A stretch of 13,769 nt of DNA, from contig DNJG01000066.1 in NCBI GenBank assembly GCA_003489165.1, forward strand, positions 3,856-17,624, written 5' to 3'. The first letter of the stretch is position 1; every line of letters begins with the position of its first letter. Under the pieces are notes generated by a model, which worked only from the letters and a program-made list of their open reading frames with translations, did no database searches and was not told the DNA's origin. Below, in pieces: positions 1 to 5,886 of this stretch. Both the position numbers and the translations under genes were made by a program. This stretch comes from Nitrospinota bacterium. GTDB lineage: Bacteria; Nitrospinota; Nitrospinia; UBA9942.

Positions 1-207
1 GAAAAGGAGAGGACAACGAATCTGCGGGGAGAACCAATAAAATCAGCCACAGAGGACACAGATAAAAATATAAAGCAACCACAGATGGACACAGATAAAC
101 GCAGATAAAAAAGATTAAAAAAATCTGTGAAAATCTGTGTATATCTGTGGTTTCAAAGAGGTTTTTATTTTTAAGTTTTTCTCTGTGGTCTGTGGTGAAA
201 AGTTTTT
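1..207. repeat. Upstream flank with nested short-period inverted repeat (junction element A)
   Basis: No gene can be assigned here. One plus-strand frame is open from the window edge to a stop at 38-40, just before the repeat begins, and could be the tail of an upstream gene (dsrK would be expected), but the 12 residues are not diagnostic. From 47 the sequence is a nested inverted repeat. The outer arms are 47-70 and about 166-194. The inner arms are 77-106 and 123-152, each 30 nt, matching at about 24 of 30 positions when one is reverse-complemented. Each inner arm is itself about three copies of a 10-bp unit built on ATCTGTG or CACAGAT. The right outer arm ends next to the weak ribosome-binding region of dsrJ. 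Confidence 0.75.
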
Positions 208-609
208 ATGTATAACGGTTCTAAAATAATTGCTGGTTTGATTATATTTGTTGCTCTTGCCACATTCCCTTTCCTTTATAACATTGGTAAGGTGAATGCA
301 AAGCCGGAGCTAAAGATTGATACGCCTGTAATTGAGCAGTTGAAGGAAAAGGAGTGTGTAGAGTCAGAGGAATTTATGAAGGCTAAGCATATGCAGTTAT
401 TGAACAGGTGGAGGGATATGGCTGTCCGGGATGGCGAGAGGGTTTATGTGAACAGCAAGGGAGAGAAATATGAGATAAGCCTTCAGAATACTTGTCTTAA
501 ATGTCATTCCAATAAAAAGGAATTCTGTGATAAATGCCATAACTATATGTCAGTCAAGACTCACTGTTGGGATTGCCATTTAACCTCTGAGGAGAAACAA
601 AAAACTTGA
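208..609 (+). CDS. dsrJ: DsrJ, tri-haem cytochrome c subunit of the DsrMKJOP complex
   Basis: This 133-residue protein begins with an uncleaved-looking hydrophobic segment (about residues 7-25), so it is probably anchored in the inner membrane with its haem domain in the periplasm. Three CXXCH haem-binding motifs are visible: CLKCH (96-100), CDKCH (107-111) and CWDCH (120-124). That number and the short length match DsrJ. Cys50, in a KECVES context, lies before the haem motifs; in characterised DsrJ a cysteine in this region is a distal axial ligand of one haem, so Cys50 is the candidate here (inference). dsrO and dsrP follow, as in dsrMKJOP operons. The complex exchanges electrons between periplasm or quinone pool and the cytoplasmic DsrC trisulfide cycle. 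The ATG at 208 has only a weak Shine-Dalgarno sequence (GGTGA, 193-197), at the edge of the preceding repeat. Confidence 0.93.
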   Translation: MYNGSKIIAGLIIFVALATFPFLYNIGKVNAKPELKIDTPVIEQLKEKECVESEEFMKAKHMQLLNRWRDMAVRDGERVYVNSKGEKYEISLQNTCLKCHSNKKEFCDKCHNYMSVKTHCWDCHLTSEEKQKT

Positions 610-841
610 ACACGAATAACACGAATGGACAAATTACACAAAACTAATATAAAGCATCAAATTTCAAGCACCAAGCACCAAACAAATTCTAATAACAGAA
701 ATCTCAATTCCAGACAGCTTAGGATATTTGGATTTGGAATTTAGATATTGTTTGGGATTTGGAGTTTGTAATTTGGAATTTCTCCTCTATATTCGTGTCA
801 TTCGTATATTTGTGAAATTCGTGTTTAATGTATTAGAGAAT
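610..841. repeat. dsrJ-dsrO junction: two nested short-period inverted repeats (element B)
   Basis: This 232-bp gap contains no convincing gene. The outer arms (about 608-642 and 790-825) are degenerate copies of a 9-bp unit on CACGAATAA / ATTCGTGTC, in opposite orientation. The inner arms (about 655-690 and 735-780) use a 7-bp unit, CAAGCAC / TTTGGGA-like, again facing each other. The whole can fold into one long imperfect hairpin. The plus-strand frame of dsrO stays open through the right arm from a TTG at 728, but the encoded residues are low-complexity translation of the repeat. No clear ribosome-binding site or promoter is visible. Confidence 0.75.
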
Positions 842-1624
842 ATGGAAACAAATAGAAGGCAGTTCTTAAAAATATTTGGAATTTCTACCCTTTCAGGGCT
901 TGGAAGTATTCCTGCTATTTGGGCATTCACTCAGCACTCAGCACTCAGCACTCAGCACTTTGGTAAGAGGTGGGCAATGGTTGTAGATATTAAGAAATTT
1001 AAAACAGAAGATGACTATAAAAAGTGTATAGATGCCTGCCATAGTGTCCATAATGTCCCTGATTTTGGAAACCCAAAGGATGAGGTTAAATGGATATGGA
1101 AAATGCCTTATAAAAATACATTTCCTGAACAGGAAGATGATTATATTAGTGGCGAAATGAAAAATATGCCTTTTACGGTTCTATGCAATCACTGTAAAAA
1201 TCCGCCATGCGTAAGGGTCTGTCCTACAAAGGCTACTTTTAAGAGGGCGGATGGGATAGTTGCAATGGACTATCACAGATGTATAGGGTGCAGGTTTTGT
1301 ATGGCGGCGTGCCCTTACGGCTCAAGGAGTTTTAACTTTAGGGACCCGAGACCTTTTATTAAGGAGAAAAATTCTGAATACCCGACAAGGGCAAAGGGGG
1401 TTGTGGAAAAATGTAATTTCTGTGAGGAGAGACTATCAAAGGGACTACAACCTGCATGTGTAGAGGCATGCAAAGATAATAAGGCTCTTATTTTTGGAGA
1501 TTTGAATGACCCGGATTCAGAAGTAAGAAAGGTTTTGGAAACAAATTATACAATTCGGAGAAAACCTGAGCTTGGAACACAGCCGGGCGTTTATTATATA
1601 GTGGGAGCAAAAGAGGATGTTTGA
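842..1624 (+). CDS. dsrO: DsrO, Tat-exported ferredoxin-like Fe-S subunit of DsrMKJOP
   Basis: I chose the ATG at 842, giving 260 residues, because it places a twin-arginine signal (NRRQFLK, residues 4-10) and a hydrophobic stretch (11-29) at the N-terminus. Starting further upstream would add 38 repeat-derived residues. The mature part has 14 cysteines: a CIDAC pair, then CNHC...C...C, CIGCRFCMAAC and CNFC...CVEAC sets. This is the PsrB/DmsB-type electron-transfer fold expected of DsrO. It would pass electrons between DsrJ and the quinone-facing DsrP in the periplasm. The gene overlaps dsrP by 8 nt, pointing to coupled translation. An in-frame array of four CACTCAG heptamers encodes residues 30-39, where signal cleavage or the linker should be. 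The start has no strong Shine-Dalgarno sequence. Confidence 0.92.
   Translation: METNRRQFLKIFGISTLSGLGSIPAIWAFTQHSALSTQHFGKRWAMVVDIKKFKTEDDYKKCIDACHSVHNVPDFGNPKDEVKWIWKMPYKNTFPEQEDDYISGEMKNMPFTVLCNHCKNPPCVRVCPTKATFKRADGIVAMDYHRCIGCRFCMAACPYGSRSFNFRDPRPFIKEKNSEYPTRAKGVVEKCNFCEERLSKGLQPACVEACKDNKALIFGDLNDPDSEVRKVLETNYTIRRKPELGTQPGVYYIVGAKEDV
928..960 (+). repeat. In-frame CACTCAG heptamer array inside dsrO
   Basis: Four perfect tandem copies of CACTCAG (928-955) and a partial fifth copy (956-960) lie within the dsrO reading frame. They encode TQHSALSTQH between the hydrophobic core of the Tat signal and the first conserved residues of the mature Fe-S protein. Heptads occur in the intergenic arrays of this window as well, which suggests the same process expanded here inside a tolerant linker. 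Confidence 0.92.
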
Positions 1625-2801
1625 AAAGGCATTGACAGGAGATAAGAGATACTGGGGATGGATATTTTCCCTGCTATTAATTATGGGAACAGGGTTTATA
1701 TTTTATCTTAAGCAGTTAGATTATGGGCTTGGGATAACAGGGATGAGCAGGGATGTTTCATGGGGTCTTTATATTGCCCAGTTCACCTTTCTTGTAGGTG
1801 TTGCAGCATCGGCAGTTATGCTCGTTATACCTTATTACCTGCACGATTATAAAAAATTTGGCAAGATAATAATCTTTGGTGAGTTTCTCGCTATCTCTGC
1901 TGTAATAATGTGTCTCATGTTCGTCTTTGTGGATATGGGGCAGCCCATGAGGGCTATGAATATAATTTTATATCCTACGCCAAATTCTATAATGTTCTGG
2001 GATATGCTCGTTTTAAACGGCTATCTTTTGCTTAATTTGACAATTGGCTGGACGACCTTGAATGCCGAGAGAAATGATATGCCGCCGCCAGATTGGGTGA
2101 AACCTCTTATATATGTTTCCATACCTTGGGCAATTAGTATCCATACTGTTACAGCATTTCTTTATGCAGGACTACCCGGAAGGCATCTGTGGCTTACTGC
2201 AATCATGGCACCCCGTTTCCTATCATCAGCATTCGCATCAGGCCCTGCATTGCTTATTATCCTATGTCTTATTGTGAAGAGGGTCAGCAATTTTGACCCC
2301 GGTAAGGAGGCGATACAAACACTTGGGAAGATTGTTACCTACGCTGTTATTATCAATTTGTTTTTCTTTTTACTTGAGATATTTACTGCCTTCTACAGCA
2401 ATATACCCGGGCATATGCATCCATTCAAATATCTTTTCTTTGGCACTGAAGGGCATGGAAAACTTGTTCCATGGATGTGGACTGCATTTATTTTAAGTAT
2501 TATGGCTATCGCTCTTCTAATTAATCCAAATATGCGTAAAAGAGAAAATATTTTAATGGTGTCTGCCGTTTTAGTATTTATTTCAACATGGATAGACAAG
2601 GGGATGGGTTTGGTCATAGGAGGTTTCATACCAAATCCCTTTGAAGAAATAACAGAGTATTCACCAACCATTCCGGAGATATTGATTACACTTGGTGTAT
2701 GGGCAACAGGTCTTTTAATTATTACTGTGCTTTACAAAATAGCTGTTTCAATAAAAGCCCCTCACCCTCCCCTCTCCCCACAGGGGAGAGGATTAAGGTG
2801 A
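1617..2801 (+). CDS. dsrP: DsrP, NrfD/PsrC-like integral membrane subunit of DsrMKJOP
   Basis: This 394-residue protein is strongly hydrophobic throughout, with roughly ten predicted membrane spans beginning near residues 15-35. It fits the NrfD/PsrC family, whose members interact with menaquinone and pair with a periplasmic Fe-S subunit, here DsrO. The ATG at 1617 overlaps the last 8 nt of dsrO. A GGGAG at 1603-1607, 9 nt upstream inside dsrO, can serve as the Shine-Dalgarno sequence. The last dozen or so residues (HPPLSPQGRGLR) do not look like membrane-protein sequence: they are translated from a GC-rich palindrome that spans the stop codon, so the native C-terminus probably ended close to the preceding VSIKAP. 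Together with dsrJ and dsrO this completes the JOP half of the complex. Confidence 0.93.
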   Translation: MFEKALTGDKRYWGWIFSLLLIMGTGFIFYLKQLDYGLGITGMSRDVSWGLYIAQFTFLVGVAASAVMLVIPYYLHDYKKFGKIIIFGEFLAISAVIMCLMFVFVDMGQPMRAMNIILYPTPNSIMFWDMLVLNGYLLLNLTIGWTTLNAERNDMPPPDWVKPLIYVSIPWAISIHTVTAFLYAGLPGRHLWLTAIMAPRFLSSAFASGPALLIILCLIVKRVSNFDPGKEAIQTLGKIVTYAVIINLFFFLLEIFTAFYSNIPGHMHPFKYLFFGTEGHGKLVPWMWTAFILSIMAIALLINPNMRKRENILMVSAVLVFISTWIDKGMGLVIGGFIPNPFEEITEYSPTIPEILITLGVWATGLLIITVLYKIAVSIKAPHPPLSPQGRGLR

Positions 2802-2805
2802 GGGG
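2758..2805. repeat. GC-rich two-tier palindrome overlapping the dsrP stop codon
   Basis: The outer arms CCCCTCACC (2758-2766) and GGTGAGGGG (2797-2805) are perfect 9-bp complements. The inner arms CCTCTCCCC (2771-2779) and GGGGAGAGG (2783-2791) are also perfect and flank a 3-nt loop, ACA. The element contrasts sharply with the AT-rich surroundings and includes the TGA stop of dsrP (2799-2801). It resembles REP-type dispersed palindromes. In mRNA it would form a stable hairpin just upstream of the dsrC ribosome-binding site. Confidence 0.9.
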
Positions 2806-2810
2806 GTAGA

Positions 2811-2817
2811 AAGGAGG
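2811..2817 (+). promoter_or_regulatory. Strong Shine-Dalgarno of dsrC
   Basis: AAGGAGG ends 8 nt before the dsrC ATG at 2826. It is among the strongest ribosome-binding sites in the window and lies only a few bases after the GC-rich palindrome. This suits a protein needed in large excess over DsrAB. Confidence 0.8.
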
Positions 2818-2825
2818 ATAAATTT

Positions 2826-3161
2826 ATGGGAAGTTTTGAGCTTGGCGGCAGGACATATCAGACAGATGAAGACGGGTATCTTGCCAACATAGAGGAGTGG
2901 AGTAAGGAAGTAGGAGAGTATCTTGCAAAGGAGGAGGGGTTAGAGATGACTGAGTCGCACTGGGAAGTTATCAATTTTCTAAGGGAATACTATGAGGAGT
3001 ATAAAATCGCCCCTATGATTAAGATACTCGTTAAGGCAATAGCTAAAAAGCTTGGTCCCGAGAAAGGGAATACAAAATATCTATATGATTTATATCCCGA
3101 AGGACCGGCAAAGCAGGCGTGCAAGATTGCAGGATTACCAAAACCCACAGGATGCGTATAG
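2826..3161 (+). CDS. dsrC: DsrC, sulfur-carrier substrate protein of DsrAB
   Basis: This 111-residue protein has the length and C-terminal arm of true DsrC: CKIAGLPKPTGCV, with cysteines at 99 and 110 separated by ten residues and the second one penultimate. Those two cysteines form the DsrC trisulfide with sulfite-derived sulfur, which the membrane DsrMKJOP complex then reduces; RspA/TusE homologues usually lack the first one. The N-terminal half carries the small helical DsrC/TusE fold (MTESHWEVINFLREYY region). Its place between dsrP and dsrA links the membrane module to the reductase. It has a strong AAGGAGG ribosome-binding site. A long hairpin-forming repeat begins at the stop codon and could separate or stabilise the dsrC message relative to dsrA (inference). 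Confidence 0.96.
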   Translation: MGSFELGGRTYQTDEDGYLANIEEWSKEVGEYLAKEEGLEMTESHWEVINFLREYYEEYKIAPMIKILVKAIAKKLGPEKGNTKYLYDLYPEGPAKQACKIAGLPKPTGCV

Positions 3162-3240
3162 GAGTTAGTGAGTTTAGGAGTCAAAGAGTTGAAGAGTTAA
3201 CTCCTAAACTCCTCAACTCTTTAACTCATTAACTTATTTA
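3161..3240. repeat. dsrC-dsrA junction: 8-bp-period hairpin (element C)
   Basis: The left arm is five tandem octamers beginning GAG (GAGTTAGT, GAGTTTAG, GAGTCAAA, GAGTTGAA, GAGTTAAC). The right arm is a run of octamers beginning AACTC. Perfect pairings include GAGTTTAGGAGT (3170-3181) with 3200-3211 and AAAGAGTTGA (3183-3192) with 3213-3222. These two stems cross, so they are alternatives. GTTAGTGAG (3164-3172) pairs with 3225-3233 with one G-U and encloses the second stem. The array starts in the dsrC stop codon and ends where the dsrA ribosome-binding site begins. Confidence 0.85.
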
Positions 3241-3251
3241 GGGAGGTATAA

Positions 3252-4523
3252 ATGTCTAAACAGAAAGAATCAAAAACTCCGTTGCTGGATGATTTAGAAG
3301 ATGGTCCCTGGCCCAGCTTTGTTACTGACCTGAAAAATCTGGCAAAGAAAAAGCCCGCAGTTGGGCAGCTTTTGGGTCAGCTTGAGCAGTCCTATGAAGA
3401 GCGATGGGACCACTGGCTTGGGACTGTAATAAATACCCCCGGCTATGGCGGTGGTATTATAGCGAGGTATTCTGATATCGGCAATAAATTTCCTGATATC
3501 GCCCAATTTCATACTATCAGGGTAATTGAGCCTGCAGCCTGGGTCTATTCAACTGATGCATTACGGCAACTCTGCGATATTAGTGAAAAATACAGTGCTG
3601 GCATTCTTCAGTTTCACGGTATGACAGGGGATATTCTGATGCTCGGCTCAAATAATGAAAAAACCCTTGAGGCTGCAGAGGAGCTTATGGAAAAGGGGTG
3701 GGATATAGGCGGCTCAGGAAACGGTCTAAGGACTCTGTCTTGCTGTATTGGTCCTGCATATTGTGAGATGGCATGTTTTGATACGCTTAAGACTACAAAA
3801 TTTCTTACTGATACATTCATTAGTCAGTTACACCGTCCTGAATTTCCTTATAAGTTCAAGTTTAAGCTTTCAGGCTGTCCGAATGATTGTGCAAATTCTA
3901 TCCAACGTTCAGATATGCCTATAATTGGGACATGGAGGGATGAGATTCAGATAAATCAGGAAGAGGTTAAGAAGTTCATTGATGAGAAGGGTGAGGAGTA
4001 TGTAGTTGATAATGTAATAACAAGATGTCCAACAAAGTGCATCACCCTGAAAAATAAAAAAATTGAAATAGATGATAAGAACTGTGTCAAGTGTATGCAC
4101 TGTATAAATGTAATGCATAAGGCACTCGCACCGGGAAAGGACAGGGGGGTGACAATACTCCTTGGCGGGAAGAGGACTCTAAAAATAGGCGACACAATGA
4201 GCTCAGTAATTGTTCCCTTTATGAAGCTTGAGACAGATGAGGATTATGAAAAACTTGTTGACCTTGTAAGAAGGATATGGGAGTTCTGGACCGAGCATGG
4301 TATGGATCATGAGCGTGTCGGTGAGTTTATTGACCGTGTAGGACTTGGGACATTCTTAGATGGCATCGGGCTTGAGCCTGACCCTCAGATGGTAAGACAC
4401 CCCAGAACAAATCCTTATATAAAGTTTGAGGAGCTTACACCGCCAAAGATAGACGGAGAGCCAAAGGTCGCACCAAATGTTGTTGACAAGGAGATTGAGG
4501 GCAAAGAAACTGTCATTAGTTAG
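3252..4523 (+). CDS. dsrA: DsrA, dissimilatory sulfite reductase alpha subunit
   Basis: This 423-residue protein is the alpha subunit of the cytoplasmic alpha2beta2 enzyme that interconverts sulfite and DsrC-bound sulfur. The coupled sirohaem-[4Fe-4S] site is intact: CX5C (Cys165, Cys171) and CX3C in GCPNDC (Cys209, Cys213). An inserted ferredoxin domain supplies Cys259, Cys278, Cys281 and Cys284, in the CX18CX2CX2C spacing of characterised DsrA; Cys263 is extra. The ATG at 3252 follows GGGAGG (3241-3246). dsrB is 58 bp downstream. The last residues (VIS) and the stop codon are encoded by the left edge of the junction repeat, so the extreme C-terminus is probably not conserved. Whether the enzyme runs reductively or oxidatively cannot be settled by inspection; a tree with reference DsrAB would decide. 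Confidence 0.97.
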   Translation: MSKQKESKTPLLDDLEDGPWPSFVTDLKNLAKKKPAVGQLLGQLEQSYEERWDHWLGTVINTPGYGGGIIARYSDIGNKFPDIAQFHTIRVIEPAAWVYSTDALRQLCDISEKYSAGILQFHGMTGDILMLGSNNEKTLEAAEELMEKGWDIGGSGNGLRTLSCCIGPAYCEMACFDTLKTTKFLTDTFISQLHRPEFPYKFKFKLSGCPNDCANSIQRSDMPIIGTWRDEIQINQEEVKKFIDEKGEEYVVDNVITRCPTKCITLKNKKIEIDDKNCVKCMHCINVMHKALAPGKDRGVTILLGGKRTLKIGDTMSSVIVPFMKLETDEDYEKLVDLVRRIWEFWTEHGMDHERVGEFIDRVGLGTFLDGIGLEPDPQMVRHPRTNPYIKFEELTPPKIDGEPKVAPNVVDKEIEGKETVIS

Positions 4524-4563
4524 TAGTCATTAGTTCCCAATGACCAATGACAAATGACAAATA
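4512..4563. repeat. dsrA-dsrB junction: heptad inverted repeat (element D)
   Basis: The left half carries two GTCATTAGT words (from 4512 and from 4526). The right half is a heptad array CCAATGA, CCAATGA, CAAATGA, CAAATAA. GTCATT (4526-4531) pairs perfectly with AATGAC (4539-4544) across a 7-nt loop, and the first GTCATT (4512-4517) can pair with AATGAC (4546-4551). The array overlaps the last four codons of dsrA and stops just before the dsrB Shine-Dalgarno GGGAGGA (4568-4574). Confidence 0.8.
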
Positions 4564-4581
4564 AGATGGGAGGACTTAAAT

Positions 4582-5658
4582 ATGGCTGAGAAAAAGAAGA
4601 TGGCGCCGAGGGATAACGGGGCGCCGGATTATAAAAAGTATTTACATCCGATGATGGCTAAGAATTATGGGAAGTGGAAATACCATGAGAATCTGCGTCC
4701 CGGTGTGAATATGTATGTGGCTGAGAGTGGAGACAGGCTCTATGTAGTCAGGGCAGGTTCAACAAGGACAATGAGCGTAGATACAGTAAGAAAGGTCTGT
4801 GATATAGCGGATAAATACTGTCAGGGGCATCTCCGTTTCACGAGCAGGAGCAATTTAGAGTTTCTTGTTACAAAAAAAGAGGATATTGAACTACTAATAA
4901 AAGAGGTTAAGGATAAGCTTGGATTTCATGTCGGCGGGACGGGTCATTCTATATCCAATATCCTCCACACTCAGGGTTGGCTGCACTGCAACCTGCCCGG
5001 TACTGATGCAGCAGGTGCAGTGAAGGCAATGATGGATGTCCTATATGAGGATTTTATAAATGAGAGATTACCCCAACGTGTGAAGATTTCTACATCATGC
5101 TGTCAGATTAACTGCGGAGGGCAGGCTGATATAGCAATCAATCTTCAGCATCACCATCCCCCGAAAATCAATCATGACAATATGAAAATCTGCGAACACC
5201 CGAAGGTTGTTGCTATATGTCCTGTTGCAGCAATCCGTCCAGCTAAAAAGGATGGCAAAGATACACTTGAGGTTGTTGAAGAAAAGTGTATGTATTGTGG
5301 TGCATGCCACGGGCAGTGTCCGAGCATGGAAATAAGGGATGCAAATACAGATACACTTGCAATCTGGGTTGGAGGTAAGTCGTCAAATACCCGTGGAGGA
5401 CCTTCTTTTATGAAGCTGGCAACTTATGGAATTCCGAATAACCCGCCAAGATGGCCTGAGGTGAGTGATGCAGTTAAAAAAATATTGAATGCCTATAAAG
5501 AGGGTGCAAAGGAAGAGGAGAGGATAGGGGAGTGGATAGAGAGGATTGGATGGAAACGGTTCTTTGAGGTTACAGGATTTAAATTTACCAAATACCACAT
5601 TGATACATACAGGTATGCCAGAACGACATTCAATACATCAACACAGGTTCGGTTATAA
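4582..5658 (+). CDS. dsrB: DsrB, dissimilatory sulfite reductase beta subunit
   Basis: This 358-residue protein is the beta subunit partner of DsrA. Its sirohaem-[4Fe-4S] cysteines are Cys136 (GWLHC) and the CCX3C group Cys173, Cys174 and Cys178, with the same spacing as in structurally characterised DsrB. This beta-subunit site holds the catalytic sirohaem. A ferredoxin domain contributes Cys213 and the CMYCGACHGQC set (236, 239, 242, 246). The C-terminus (RYARTTFNTSTQVRL) is the usual DsrB ending. The start at 4582 has GGGAGGA 7 nt upstream. dsrD, which often follows dsrB in sulfate reducers, is absent; a long hairpin repeat and dsrL come next. Confidence 0.97.
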   Translation: MAEKKKMAPRDNGAPDYKKYLHPMMAKNYGKWKYHENLRPGVNMYVAESGDRLYVVRAGSTRTMSVDTVRKVCDIADKYCQGHLRFTSRSNLEFLVTKKEDIELLIKEVKDKLGFHVGGTGHSISNILHTQGWLHCNLPGTDAAGAVKAMMDVLYEDFINERLPQRVKISTSCCQINCGGQADIAINLQHHHPPKINHDNMKICEHPKVVAICPVAAIRPAKKDGKDTLEVVEEKCMYCGACHGQCPSMEIRDANTDTLAIWVGGKSSNTRGGPSFMKLATYGIPNNPPRWPEVSDAVKKILNAYKEGAKEEERIGEWIERIGWKRFFEVTGFKFTKYHIDTYRYARTTFNTSTQVRL

Positions 5659-5680
5659 GCATACTGCAAAGGAAATTATA

Positions 5681-5853
5681 AACCACGGAGGCACGGAGAC
5701 ACAGAGAAAAATAATAAGAAGAAATGGGGAAATTTGAGAAAGAGGAAATGAATAATATTTCATTTTGCCTTTTCTCCATCTCTCTATTTTCTCCCTTTTC
5801 TCCTTAATCTTTTTTGATTTTGTTTCTCTCTGTGCCTCTGTGTCTCAGTGGTT
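5681..5853. repeat. dsrB-dsrL junction: long 8-bp-period inverted repeat (element E)
   Basis: The outer left arm (5681-5709) is the octamer series CACGGAGG, CACGGAGA, CACAGAGA. The right arm (5823-5853) is the complementary series CTCTGTGC, CTCTGTGT, CTCAGTGG. The inner purine-rich arm (about 5719-5745) faces a pyrimidine-rich arm (about 5766-5803). At the centre AAATGAA (5746-5752) pairs perfectly with TTCATTT (5759-5765) around TAATAT. The element nearly fills the 228-bp gap and could fold as a single hairpin of about 170 nt. I see no clear promoter or intrinsic terminator in it. Confidence 0.85.
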
Positions 5854-5875
5854 AAAATTAAGTTTTTATTCTTAT

Positions 5876-5880
5876 GGAGG
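5876..5880 (+). promoter_or_regulatory. Shine-Dalgarno that fixes the dsrL start
   Basis: GGAGG lies 6 nt before the ATG at 5887. A GTG at 5848 is in frame upstream, but it falls inside the repeat arm and has no ribosome-binding site, so 5887 is the supported start. Confidence 0.8.
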
Positions 5881-5886
5881 TTTTTA

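Noticed and set aside
1..108. Open frame from the window start to 108 as the end of dsrK
   Set aside because: Its last 20 or so residues translate the repeat and nothing in it resembles a DsrK C-terminus; another frame ends before the repeat at 40, so the upstream gene cannot be assigned.
728..841. Upstream TTG-initiated extension of dsrO by 38 residues
   Set aside because: The extra residues are translated from the right arm of repeat B and would bury the twin-arginine signal that starts at residue 4 from the ATG at 842.
928..960. Heptamer arrays as a CRISPR array
   Set aside because: Units are only 7-10 bp, directly tandem without spacers, and no cas gene is present.
3909..4195. Minus-strand open frames opposite dsrA
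   Set aside because: They lie across the conserved ferredoxin domain of dsrA and have low-complexity translations with no family resemblance.
5659..5886. Promoter or terminator between dsrB and dsrL
   Set aside because: The only strong signal is the long repeat hairpin; no convincing -35/-10 pair or GC-rich stem with a U-tract could be picked out.
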